Shown one piece after another: positions 21,596 through 28,919 of a stretch of 30,570 nt of DNA. Every line of letters starts with the position of its first letter. The first letter of the stretch is position 1. A model generated the notes under the pieces. The model searched no databases. It was not told the DNA's origin and saw only the letters and a list, made by a program, of their open reading frames with translations. Origin of the DNA: JAWVEV01 sp033856535. GTDB taxonomy: Bacteria > Actinomycetota > Thermoleophilia > Miltoncostaeales > Miltoncostaeaceae. A program made the position numbers and the translations under genes. The stretch is from positions 1-30,570 of the forward strand of contig JAWVEV010000151.1 of NCBI GenBank assembly GCA_033856535.1, given 5' to 3'.

Positions 21596-23073
21596 CCGGC
21601 GACGTCCGCCGCGAGGCGGGCGGCGGCGGCGTTCGTCGGCAGCAGTCGCACCCCCAGGTCGCGCAGGGTCGCCTCCTGGCGGGAGCGCACCTGCGGGTCG
21701 GCCTCGGTGCCCAGCACGTGGGCCACGACGCACAGGCGGGGACGGGCCTGGAGCGCGGCGCGGATCGCCGGCGCCAGCGCGCCGGCCGGGTCCGGGTGGC
21801 TCGAGTACCCCAGCACCACGTCGAGCAGCAGCACGCCGACGGCCGGGTCGGCGGCCTCCTCGGCGAGCCGCTCGGCGCGCGCCACGGGGTCGATCATCGG
21901 GTGCGGCCGGCCGCGGGTGAACTCCTCCTCTCCCAGGTCCAGCACCGCGTGCCCGACCGGCGCCTCGCCGGCCGACAGCTTGTGAGCCTTGCCGGCGGGG
22001 GCGTTGGAGAACACGTCGCCGAGCAGGTCGGCCAGGATCGCCGCGGCCTCGCTGCAGAGCGTGCCGCCCGAGAACAGGCCACGCACGGCGCCGCCGCTCG
22101 ACCACTCGGCGCGCAGCTTGGCGCCGCTGTCGACGATCGACGGGCGCACCACGCCGGCCAGGCGCGCCGCGGCGAGAGCGGCCTCCTCGAGCGTGGCGAC
22201 CACCTCCACGCCGTCGCGCCCCTCCACGCCGCCGCCCACGAAGCAGGCGGCGGCCGGCTTGCCGGTGCCGGCGAGGAAGTCGAGCACGCGGTTGGCGACG
22301 GTCGGCGAGGGCGGCTTCGAGACGCACAGGATCACCTGGGTCTCGGGGTCGTCGCGCAGGCGGGCGATCGCGTCGAGCGCCGTGATCGCGCCGACCTCCT
22401 CGTGCAGGTCGTGCCCGCCGGTGCCGTAGCAGTTGCTGATCCCGGCGCCGGCGCGCTCCACCAGCACCATGACCTCCTGGGCGCCGGTGCCGGCGGCGGC
22501 CACGACGCCCACCGGGCCCGAGGCCACCACGTTCGCGAATCCGAGGCCGACCCCGTCGAGCATCGCGGTGCCGCAGCCCGGCCCCATCACCAGCTTCCCC
22601 AGGCGGTGGGCGCGGCGCTTGAGGGCGATCTCGTCCTCGACCGTGACGTTGTCGCTGAAGAGCATCACGTCCATGCCGGCCCCGAGCGCCTTGTGCGCCT
22701 CGAGGGCCGCGTACTCGCCGGGCACGGAGATCAGGGCGAGGTCGCCGCGCGCGGCGAGCAGGCTCCGCGGGCGCCGCGAGAGCGCGTCGGCCGCGCCGCC
22801 GGCGCCGCCGGCCTGCGGGTCGAGGAGGCGCTCGGCGGCGGCCAGGCCGGCGTCCGGGTCGGGGCCCTCCACCACGATCACGCTGTCGTTCGGGCCGGCG
22901 CCGTCCATCGCGGCGTCGAAGAGCCCGAGCGTGCGTGCGTCGTCCAGGTTGGCCGGGGTCCCCATGAAGCAGGCGGCGCGCTCGACGCCCTCGGTGCCCT
23001 CCGCCGCGCGGGCGGCGGCCATCAGCTTGGCGCTGTCGGCCCAGCGGCCGGCGCGGACGCGGGCCGTGATCAC
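21592..23073 (-). CDS. fdrA: FdrA family protein (AllF-like, acyl-CoA synthetase fold)
   Basis: A 493-residue FdrA protein. The N-terminus MITARVRAGRWADSAKLM and CFMGTPANLDDA, then ISVPGEYAALEAHKALGAG, MLFSDNVTVEDEIALKRRA and KLVMGPGCGTAMLDGVGLGFAN, are collinear with E. coli FdrA. GVVAAAGTGAQEV and CYGTGGHDLHEEVGAI correspond to the CoA-ligase-like nucleotide-binding half. In E. coli FdrA (AllF) with YlbE and YlbF forms oxamate carbamoyltransferase in allantoin breakdown. Here the AllH-like gene is six genes further down the same run and carbamate kinase lies at 27803, but no DUF1116 (AllG) gene is in the window. The GTG at 23073 overlaps the decarboxylase stop and gives the family's normal N-terminus. 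Confidence 0.9.
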   Translation of the reverse strand: MITARVRAGRWADSAKLMAAARAAEGTEGVERAACFMGTPANLDDARTLGLFDAAMDGAGPNDSVIVVEGPDPDAGLAAAERLLDPQAGGAGGAADALSRRPRSLLAARGDLALISVPGEYAALEAHKALGAGMDVMLFSDNVTVEDEIALKRRAHRLGKLVMGPGCGTAMLDGVGLGFANVVASGPVGVVAAAGTGAQEVMVLVERAGAGISNCYGTGGHDLHEEVGAITALDAIARLRDDPETQVILCVSKPPSPTVANRVLDFLAGTGKPAAACFVGGGVEGRDGVEVVATLEEAALAAARLAGVVRPSIVDSGAKLRAEWSSGGAVRGLFSGGTLCSEAAAILADLLGDVFSNAPAGKAHKLSAGEAPVGHAVLDLGEEEFTRGRPHPMIDPVARAERLAEEAADPAVGVLLLDVVLGYSSHPDPAGALAPAIRAALQARPRLCVVAHVLGTEADPQVRSRQEATLRDLGVRLLPTNAAAARLAADVAG

Positions 23074-24305
23074 GCGGTCACCACCCGGCCCTCGGGGCCG
23101 ACGAGCAGCGGCTCGGCCTGGGCGCCGAGGGCCTCGTCGTCGGTCTCGGCCGCGCGCAGGGTCGCCGCCCGGCCGCCCTCGACCAGCACCGCGCCGGGGC
23201 GCAGGTGGATGAAGGGCGAGGCCTGGGCCATGGCGTAGGCGCCGGTCTGGCCGATCCACAGCAGGTCGCCCACGCGGAGGGGCGGCAGCGCGACGCCGCG
23301 GGCGATGGCGTCGTGCTGCAGGCACAGCGGGCCGAAGAGGTCCGTCGGTCGCTCCTCTCCCTCACGAGGGTCGGTCGCCCGGACCGGCGACCGTTTCCAC
23401 ATCACGCAGGGCACCTGGGTGATCCCCGCGTCCACCACGACGCCGGCGCGGCCGCGCCGCTCCACCACCCGCACCAGCAGCCAGCCGGCATCGCGCACCA
23501 GCGCGCGGCCGGGCTCGACGATCAGGGTGGGCGGCTCGGGGCCGAGCGCCTCGCGCACCGCGGTCAGGTGAGCGCCGAGGCCCGAGGCGGCGGGCCAGCC
23601 GCCGCCGAGGTCGAGCCACTCGATGCCGCCCACCCGCTCGGCCGTCTCGCGCAGCAGCCGCGCGGCGCCGGCGAAGCGGGCCAGGGGCACCGGATACTCG
23701 ACCGTGACGCCGTGGATCGGCGGCCCGGACGGCGGGAGCGGCCCGAGCTGGTAGGCCCCGAGGTGCACGTGAAGGCCGGTCAGGCGCAGGCCCGCCCGGG
23801 CGAGCGTGCTGGCGACGGCCGGCGCCATCCGCGGCGAGACGCCGAAGCGGTCGCGACCGACGCGGTCCGGCGGGACCAGGCGCAGGCCGATGCGCGTCGT
23901 GGGGGCGGCGTGGCGGGCGAGGCGCGCCAGCTCGCGCACCTGCTCGGGCCCGTCGGCCACGATCGTGGCGCCCTCGGAGAGCGCGCGGCGCAGCTCGTCC
24001 GAGCGCTTCAGCGGGCCGTTGAACACGATGCGCTCGCCGGGCACGCCGGCGCGGCGCGCCAGCCGGTACTCGAAGCCCGAGGCCACCTCGGCGCTGCAGC
24101 CGGCCCGCCAGAGGCGGGCGACGACGCCCATGAGCGGGTTGCACTTGAGCGAGTAGGCGACCTCGACGTCTGGGCCCCAGGCTGCCTGGAAGGCCTCCGC
24201 CTCGGCGGCGAGATGGGCGCCGTCGAAGGCGTAGAGCGGCGTGCCGAAGCGGGCGGCGAGCTCCGCGGGCCGCCCCGGCGGGCGGGGCTCGAGCGGACGG
24301 ATCAC
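23070..24305 (-). CDS. Fold-III PLP-dependent decarboxylase (ornithine/diaminopimelate decarboxylase family)
   Basis: A 411-residue group IV decarboxylase. The PLP lysine is K54 in VAYSLKCNPL, the standard YALKAN site. HVHLGAYQLGP supplies the histidine stacking on PLP, LDLGGGWP the glycine loop, VEPGRALVRDAG the phosphate-binding EPGR, and GPLCLQHD the catalytic cysteine and aspartate of the dimer interface. ITQVPCVMWKRSPV and a TGAYAMAQASPF segment complete the C-terminal barrel. The substrate specificity helix cannot be assigned, so arginine, ornithine, diaminopimelate or an unusual amino acid are all possible. It starts with a GTG overlapping the monooxygenase stop and ends overlapping fdrA, both by 4 bp. 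Its combination with an inactive-looking aminotransferase and an LLM oxidase suggests amino-acid tailoring. Confidence 0.88.
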   Translation of the reverse strand: MIRPLEPRPPGRPAELAARFGTPLYAFDGAHLAAEAEAFQAAWGPDVEVAYSLKCNPLMGVVARLWRAGCSAEVASGFEYRLARRAGVPGERIVFNGPLKRSDELRRALSEGATIVADGPEQVRELARLARHAAPTTRIGLRLVPPDRVGRDRFGVSPRMAPAVASTLARAGLRLTGLHVHLGAYQLGPLPPSGPPIHGVTVEYPVPLARFAGAARLLRETAERVGGIEWLDLGGGWPAASGLGAHLTAVREALGPEPPTLIVEPGRALVRDAGWLLVRVVERRGRAGVVVDAGITQVPCVMWKRSPVRATDPREGEERPTDLFGPLCLQHDAIARGVALPPLRVGDLLWIGQTGAYAMAQASPFIHLRPGAVLVEGGRAATLRAAETDDEALGAQAEPLLVGPEGRVVTA

Positions 24306-25303
24306 GCGGCGCGCACCGCCGCGGGGGCGCCGGCGAGGCGCGGCCAGACGCGCCGGGCGACGCGCCCGACCTCCTCGAGGTGCGGGTAGCCCGAGCCGAT
24401 CACGAAATCCACGCCGGCCTCGCGGTAGTCGTCGAGCAGGCGCGCGACGCGGGCGTAGGAGCCGACCAGGGCGGTGCCGGCGCCGCCGCGCACCGAGCGG
24501 ATCCCGGCCCAGATCCCCGGCGCGACCCAGCCCTCGTCGTCGGCCGGGATCGCGTTCATGCGGGCCTGGCCGGCGCTGTCGAAGCCGGCGTACTCGCCCG
24601 CCCGGTCGTCGGTCACGGCCGCGCGGGAGACGATCTCGAAGGCCGCGGCGCGGGCCTCGGCGTCGCTGCGGCGGGCGATGACGTGGATGCGCAGGCCGAA
24701 GCGGATCGCGCGGCCGTCGGTGCGCCGGCGCATCCCGGCGACGCGCTCGGCGATCGCGTCGGGCGTCTCGCCCCACATCAGGTAGGCGTCGGCGACGCGG
24801 GCGGCGAGCGCCGTGGCCTCGGGGCTGGCGCCGCCCAGGTAAAGCGGGCCGGCGAAGCGCTCCCGCAGGGCGTCGGCCAGCTCGTTGAGGCGCGCGTAGC
24901 GCTCGGCGTGATCCCGCGGCGGGCCGCCGTAGCCGTCCTGGGGGCCGCCGCCGGCGACGAGGTTGATCGCGAGGCGGCCGGGCGCGATGCGCTCGAGCGT
25001 CTCGACCTGGTGGGCGGCGAGGGCCGGCGCGAGGGCGGCGGGGTTCACCGCCGCGATCAGTCGGATGCGGCTGGTGACGGCGGCCAGCGCGGCCGTCGTG
25101 GTCCAGCTCTCCATGAACGGCGCGTCGGGCGCGAACGAGTCGTTCACGGTCCCGGTGGGGATCAGGATCTCGCGGGCTCCGGCGCGCTCCGCGGCACGGA
25201 CCACCTTGCTCAGGTAGGCGAACTCCGCCGGGCGCTCGGGCAGGCGGGTGCCGAGCCGCGCTCCGTCGCCTTCCGAGGGGCAGTACCAGGCGAGGGTCAG
25301 CAT
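24302..25303 (-). CDS. LLM class flavin-dependent monooxygenase (SsuD-like)
   Basis: A 333-residue bacterial luciferase-like enzyme. MLTLAWYCPSEGDGARLG, AAERAGAREILIPTGTVNDSF, MESWTTTAALAAVTSRIRLIAAVNPAALAPALAAHQVETLE (in pieces) and GRLAINLVAGGGPQDGYGG follow the alkanesulfonate monooxygenase pattern, with FMNH2 and oxygen as co-substrates and the substrate unknown. SsuD-like enzymes release sulfite from sulfonates, but amine, nitro and nitrogen-heterocycle oxidising members exist. No flavin reductase gene is nearby in the window. The ATG lies 12 bases after the aminotransferase-like stop without a ribosome site; a TAGCAT box nine bases upstream may allow separate transcription. Confidence 0.85.
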   Translation of the reverse strand: MLTLAWYCPSEGDGARLGTRLPERPAEFAYLSKVVRAAERAGAREILIPTGTVNDSFAPDAPFMESWTTTAALAAVTSRIRLIAAVNPAALAPALAAHQVETLERIAPGRLAINLVAGGGPQDGYGGPPRDHAERYARLNELADALRERFAGPLYLGGASPEATALAARVADAYLMWGETPDAIAERVAGMRRRTDGRAIRFGLRIHVIARRSDAEARAAAFEIVSRAAVTDDRAGEYAGFDSAGQARMNAIPADDEGWVAPGIWAGIRSVRGGAGTALVGSYARVARLLDDYREAGVDFVIGSGYPHLEEVGRVARRVWPRLAGAPAAVRAA

Positions 25304-25312
25304 GAGCGCGGG

Positions 25313-25318
25313 ATGCTA
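25313..25318 (-). promoter_or_regulatory. Possible internal -10 box before the LLM gene
   Basis: TAGCAT, overlapping the TAG stop of the preceding gene, nine bases before the ATG at 25303. With no Shine-Dalgarno site present it could start a near-leaderless message. Confidence 0.3.
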
Positions 25319-26668
25319 CCCCGCGACCAGGGCGGCGAGGCGCCGGCCGCGCTCGGTCCCGGAGGACAGGAAGAAGTCGCGGACGCCCTCGCGGTAGACG
25401 CCGGTGCGCGCCTCCTCGAGGGCCTCGGGCAGGGCGGCGGCGAAGCGCTCCAGGGCGCGCGGATCCGGGTCGCTCAGGTTGACGCGGATGGTCGTGGTGG
25501 CCCCCACCTCGCCCAGGCCGTCGCCCGGGTAGACCGCGACCTTGCGCTTGCAGAGCGCGACGGTGAGCTCCTGGGCGGTGGTGCCCCACTCCGCGCCGTC
25601 GAGGACGCAGGAGAAGCCGTAGGCCGGCTCGACGACCAGCGGGTTCAGGGCCCGGACGGCGTCGAGGTTGCGGCGGATGACGGCCTCGCCGCGCTCGCGC
25701 CACTCCTCGTCGAGCAGGGCGGCCGCGGCGCCGACCTGGGCGAGGAGGTTCGTGTTCAGGCGGACCGTGGCGATCTTGACCTGGAGGCACGCCCGGACGA
25801 GCGCCGGCGGGCCGCCGAGCGCGCCGATGCGGGCGGCCGCCATGCCGTAGCCGTGGGCGAGGCCGCTGGTGGCGAGCACGGTCGCGTCGGGGTGGCCGGC
25901 GGCGAGGGCGACCAGGGAGTGGTGCTGGGCGGACGGGTCGACGCGGTGGGCCGAGTGGGTCGTGTCCGAGAGCAGCACGAGCTTGCGCTCGGCCGAGAGG
26001 CGCAACAGGGCCTCGAGCTCGTCCCGGGTCTGGATGGTCCCGAACGGGTTGAGCGGGTCGCAGACCACGACCATCTTGGTGCGCGGGGTGAGGGCCGCGG
26101 CGACCGCCTCGGGGTCCATTCGCCAGCCGCTCGCCGCGCTCAGCCGAATCCAGCGCGGCTCGGCGCCGGCGAGGCGGAAGGCCGGGACGAAGTGGAAGTA
26201 CCCGGGGTCGGTGACGATCACCTCGTCGCCGGGGTCGAGGCAGGCGAGCGCGGCGTAGCCGACGCCGGCCTGGGCGCCCTCGGTGCCGATCACCTGGAAG
26301 CCATCGTCGCGCGCCCGGCCGAGGAGCCGCTCGGCCATCAGGTCGCGGAGCGGCTCGCCGAGGTCCGGCGAGTACGGGCCGAGGTGCTCGGCGTCGGCGG
26401 CCTCCCGGATGGCCTCGATCACCTTCGGGGAGGGGCCGATGTGGTTCGCCATCCAGCCGAGGTCGGCCCACTCCTCGCGGTCGAGCGCGACCCCGCCCTT
26501 GGGGTACACGTCCGCCGGGTCCCACCCGAGGATCCGGTAGGCGTCCCGGTAGGTCATGTAGTTCCCGAAGCCCTGCGGGTCCTCGAGGACCGCGCGGGCG
26601 CGGGCGGAGGCCGCCCAGCCCGGACCACCGGCGGGCGGTCGCCACGTCAACACGGACCGCGACCCCAT
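25316..26668 (-). CDS. Aminotransferase class I/II fold protein with Lys-to-His change at the PLP site
   Basis: A 450-residue fold-I PLP enzyme by sequence. The family landmarks are visible: GTEGAQAGVGYAALACLDPGDEV (129-149, in pieces), VTDPGYFHFVPAF, DPLNPFGT in place of NPxNPTG, LLSDTTHS around the PLP-ring aspartate (D235), and TIRVNLS with the C-terminal arginine. The segment ATSGLAHGYGMAAARIG aligns with the normal SFSKTYGMAGWRIG, placing H272 where the lysine forms the Schiff base. The codon CAC shows this is not a reading error of AAG by one base. It may bind PLP without transamination, or use another residue. The ATG at 26668 has a TATCCT box exactly six bases upstream, so it is probably leaderless and first in the nine-gene run. 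Confidence 0.85.
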   Translation of the reverse strand: MGSRSVLTWRPPAGGPGWAASARARAVLEDPQGFGNYMTYRDAYRILGWDPADVYPKGGVALDREEWADLGWMANHIGPSPKVIEAIREAADAEHLGPYSPDLGEPLRDLMAERLLGRARDDGFQVIGTEGAQAGVGYAALACLDPGDEVIVTDPGYFHFVPAFRLAGAEPRWIRLSAASGWRMDPEAVAAALTPRTKMVVVCDPLNPFGTIQTRDELEALLRLSAERKLVLLSDTTHSAHRVDPSAQHHSLVALAAGHPDATVLATSGLAHGYGMAAARIGALGGPPALVRACLQVKIATVRLNTNLLAQVGAAAALLDEEWRERGEAVIRRNLDAVRALNPLVVEPAYGFSCVLDGAEWGTTAQELTVALCKRKVAVYPGDGLGEVGATTTIRVNLSDPDPRALERFAAALPEALEEARTGVYREGVRDFFLSSGTERGRRLAALVAG

Positions 26669-26674
26669 CGGGGC

Positions 26675-26680
26675 AGGATA
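26675..26680 (-). promoter_or_regulatory. Leaderless-type -10 box at the head of the nine-gene operon
   Basis: TATCCT on the minus strand ends six bases before the ATG at 26668. This is the best candidate for the main promoter of the run from 26668 to 17420. Confidence 0.5.
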
Positions 26681-26784
26681 GGGATCCCGGTGCGGGTGGC
26701 GTCGCCGCTCGAGCGGCCATCCCGCCCCGTCCGGCGGGGTGTCTCGTCCCCGGTGGCCGCGCCCCTCGCGACATTGGTGGTGGT

Positions 26785-26811
26785 ACCGGGCCGGAGGCTG
26801 CGCCTCCGGCC
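26785..26811. repeat. GC-rich inverted repeat, copy A
   Basis: A 27-base segment identical to 27754-27780. Its core is the hairpin GGCCGGAGGC-TGC-GCCTCCGGCC. Together the two copies flank the small membrane-protein island about 970 bases apart. This copy lacks the outer stem bases of copy B. Confidence 0.7.
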
Positions 26812-26939
26812 TATCGACCGGTGTCCTGCCGTCCGTGCTCTCGCGGGCGTGCCCACCGGTGCGCAGGTGGCGGAGGCGGCGCCAACCGCGCGGCGCGACT
26901 CGGGGCGGCCGAGCACCCCACGGGCCTGGGAGCTCCCGG

Positions 26940-26972
26940 CGTTGGTCAGTCGACCGGCCCGTTGGTCAATCG
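26940..26972. repeat. Tandem 13-base direct repeat with 20-bp period
   Basis: CGTTGGTCAGTCG (26940-26952) and CGTTGGTCAATCG (26960-26972) differ at one base. The two-turn spacing suggests a tandem protein-binding site in the spacer upstream of the membrane-protein pair; the protein is unknown. Confidence 0.4.
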
Positions 26973-27157
26973 CCGGGAACACCGTGCGATTGGCCGCAGC
27001 GCGGTCGAGTGGACATCGCGGAGCCGATTAGCGAGGGGTCTCGGTTCCACGTCGCGATCGGCGCGGCGGCGCCCGTCGGCCACCGAGCGGCGATGGATGG
27101 GGATGAGGCCCTCCGGGAAGGAACTCTGCGAAAAGCGCATCCCGCGATGGAGAGCCC

Positions 27158-27523
27158 TTGAGCCAGCCTTGTGAAACGCGCCGCGGCGGGCCGTCCTCGG
27201 CGTCGGACGAGCGGCCGCCGATCCGGCTGGTGCGTCCGCCACGTGGATGGGTCCCCGAGCTCGGGATCCTCCTCCCGCCCACGGATATGCCCGGCATGAA
27301 GGTCATGTTGGGACGGACGTTCGCGGGAGGGGTCGTGACCATTGCGCTCGTCCTACTCGTCGACTGGCGGCTCGACGATCCATGGACGTTCGTCGCAGCC
27401 CTGGTCGGCGGGTTTGCGTGCGTCGCATGGGCACTGCACGGGGCCATGCCTGAGATCCGGCAGATGAGGGAGGAGAACGAGCGGGAGTTCCAGGCGTTCT
27501 TGCGATCGCGGGGACGGCGCTGA
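27158..27523 (+). CDS. Small membrane protein with two helices
   Basis: A 121-residue protein if started at TTG 27158, which has GGAG five bases upstream; an internal ATG at 27287 would give 78 residues and lacks a good ribosome site. Residues about 53-70 (RTFAGGVVTIALVLLVDW) and 76-95 (WTFVAALVGGFACVAWALHG) are membrane helices. The C-terminus is charged (EIRQMREENEREFQAFLRSR) and probably a cytoplasmic coiled segment. No family was recognised. The stop overlaps the next small membrane-protein gene (TGATG). Codon use looks less GC-biased than in the surrounding operons, suggesting a separate origin. Confidence 0.6.
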   Translation: MSQPCETRRGGPSSASDERPPIRLVRPPRGWVPELGILLPPTDMPGMKVMLGRTFAGGVVTIALVLLVDWRLDDPWTFVAALVGGFACVAWALHGAMPEIRQMREENEREFQAFLRSRGRR

Positions 27524-27744
27524 TGCCCTCTCGACCGAGGGCCTGGCTCGCGCGGGAAGCAGGCTCGCCGCGCCGCGCCGCGATCATCGGCCTCGTGTTC
27601 CTCGCCGCGGCCCTTGTCGCGGCCCTGGCGGGCAACCTCCTTTCCGCGGCCATCTCCGGCGTCGGCGCGGTCCTCATGCTGGTCGCCTACCTGGCCACCT
27701 ACGGCGTGACCAGGTCGTCTCGCGAGCGGAGTCGGCCGAGCTAG
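27523..27744 (+). CDS. Small membrane protein with two helices
   Basis: A 73-residue protein whose ATG overlaps the stop of the preceding gene by one base, so translation is coupled. A basic N-terminus (MPSRPRAWLAREAGSPRR) precedes two hydrophobic segments at about 19-36 and 38-60, ending in a short basic tail. It resembles many tiny actinobacterial membrane proteins and has no recognisable motif. A perfect 17-bp hairpin follows seven bases after the stop. Together with its partner it forms an isolated unit between the two nitrogen-related gene groups. Confidence 0.6.
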   Translation: MPSRPRAWLAREAGSPRRAAIIGLVFLAAALVAALAGNLLSAAISGVGAVLMLVAYLATYGVTRSSRERSRPS

Positions 27745-27750
27745 GCCGTT

Positions 27751-27787
27751 GGCACCGGGCCGGAGGCTGCGCCTCCGGCCCGGTGCC
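27751..27787. terminator. Perfect 17-bp hairpin, GC-rich repeat copy B, between convergent genes
   Basis: Arms 27751-27767 and 27771-27787 are exact complements around a TGC loop. It lies between the small membrane gene (+) and the end of the carbamate kinase gene (-) and can terminate both. Positions 27754-27780 are identical to 26785-26811. Confidence 0.7.
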
Positions 27788-27802
27788 ACCCACGATCAGG
27801 AC

Positions 27803-28738
27803 CTAGGCGACGATCCTGGTGCCGGCGCGGCCTTCGAGGGCATCCGCTCCGCGCTCCAGGGAGGTGATCACCGCGGTGCGGCCGCCGGTGCGCAGGAACT
27901 GGATCGCCGCCTGCACCTTCGGCCCCATGCTCCCCGCGGGGAACTGGCCGGCGGCCAGGTGCTCCTCGGCCTCGTCGATGGAGATCTCGTCCAGCGGGCG
28001 CTCGCGGGGGGTGCCGTAGTCGATCGCCACGCGCTCGACGCCGGTCAGCAGGAGGAGGGTCGACGCCCCGATGAGCTGGCCCAGGAGCGCGGCCGCGAAG
28101 TCCTTGTCGATCACGGCCTCGACCCCGACGAGCCTGTCGCCCTCGCGCACCACCGGCACGCCGCCGCCCCCGGCGGCGACCACCACCTGGCCCGCCTCGA
28201 GCAGGCCGCGGATCTGGGCCTCCTCCACCACCTCGACCGGGCGGGGCGAGGCGACGACGCGGCGCCAGCCGCGGCCGGAGTCCTCGGCCACGTCCCAGCC
28301 GCGGGCCTGCGCCAGCCGGCGCGCGCGGCCGGCCGGGAAGAAGGGCCCGATCGGCTTGGTCGGGTTCGAGAAGGCGGGGTCGTCGGCGTCGACGACCACC
28401 TGGGTCATCACGGCGGCCACCCGCCGCTGCTGGCCCTGGGAGACCAGCTCGTCGCCGAGGGCCTGAGCCAGGGCGTAGCCCAGCTGGCCCTGGGTCATCG
28501 CCCCGAGCACGAACAGCGGCTGCGGCGGAACCTCGCGCGCGACGGCCTCCTGGGCCAGCGCGAGCGCCCCGACCTGCGGGCCGTTGCCGTGCACCAGCAC
28601 CAGGCGGTGGTCACCACCGAGGATCGCGGCCGCCGCCCCGGTGACCTCGCGCACCCGTTCGGTCTGCTGCTCGTGGCCGCCTCCGCCGCCGGGGGCGAGC
28701 GCGTTCCCGCCGACCGCGAACACAACCGTGTCGGTCAA
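27803..28738 (-). CDS. arcC: Carbamate kinase
   Basis: A 311-residue carbamate kinase, which makes ATP and carbamate from carbamoyl phosphate and ADP (reversible). FAVGGNALAPGG is the N-terminal nucleotide motif, LVHGNGPQVGALAL the next signature, TKPIGPFFP and VAAGGGGVPVV the substrate and phosphate loops, and EAVIDKDFAAALLG the catalytic lysine region. PAGSMGPKVQAAIQFL closes the fold. The start is TTG at 28738 with GGAGG six bases upstream. It is divergent from the NitB-like operon. In allantoin and oxamate breakdown this enzyme takes carbamoyl phosphate from the FdrA/AllG/AllH complex; FdrA and DUF2877 genes in the same window make that role plausible (AllK-like), although arginine deiminase or other routes are alternatives. 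Confidence 0.92.
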   Translation of the reverse strand: MTDTVVFAVGGNALAPGGGGGHEQQTERVREVTGAAAAILGGDHRLVLVHGNGPQVGALALAQEAVAREVPPQPLFVLGAMTQGQLGYALAQALGDELVSQGQQRRVAAVMTQVVVDADDPAFSNPTKPIGPFFPAGRARRLAQARGWDVAEDSGRGWRRVVASPRPVEVVEEAQIRGLLEAGQVVVAAGGGGVPVVREGDRLVGVEAVIDKDFAAALLGQLIGASTLLLLTGVERVAIDYGTPRERPLDEISIDEAEEHLAAGQFPAGSMGPKVQAAIQFLRTGGRTAVITSLERGADALEGRAGTRIVA

Positions 28739-28919
28739 TCACTACCTCCATCGGCACAAGCCGGACCCGGGTGACTCTTGGCCGGGCGGACACTTGCACA
28801 CCGGACGCCGAAGGACGAGGATCGCCAAGGTCGAGACCGGCGAGGGCCCTGAGAAAGCCGGTGACCCCCCGCCCGCCTCGGCATCCCCGACGTGCCCCAC
28901 AAGCAGGAGGACGCTGAGC

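Larger units (their letters stand above)
26669..27157. other. Non-coding spacer between operons
   Basis: No convincing gene was found in these 489 bases. They hold the operon promoter (26675-26680), one copy of the GC-rich inverted repeat (26785-26811), a 20-bp-period direct repeat (26940-26972) and the ribosome site of the small membrane-protein gene. The base use is less biased than in the neighbouring genes. Confidence 0.5.

Noticed and set aside
24306..26774. Upstream part of one continuous minus-strand open frame (23070-26774)
   Set aside because: It runs antiparallel-frame to the LLM monooxygenase and aminotransferase-like genes and is rich in Arg, Pro and Gly. Only the part from 24305 down has a family (PLP decarboxylase) and a GTGA-coupled start.
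24380..27031. 883-codon plus-strand open frame
   Set aside because: It is antisense to the monooxygenase and aminotransferase-like genes; the residue composition and lack of any motif show a GC-rich shadow frame.
28739..28919. GlnR-type nitrogen operator between carbamate kinase and the NitB-like gene
   Set aside because: The region was read for paired GTnAC/GAAAC blocks and no convincing arrangement was found.
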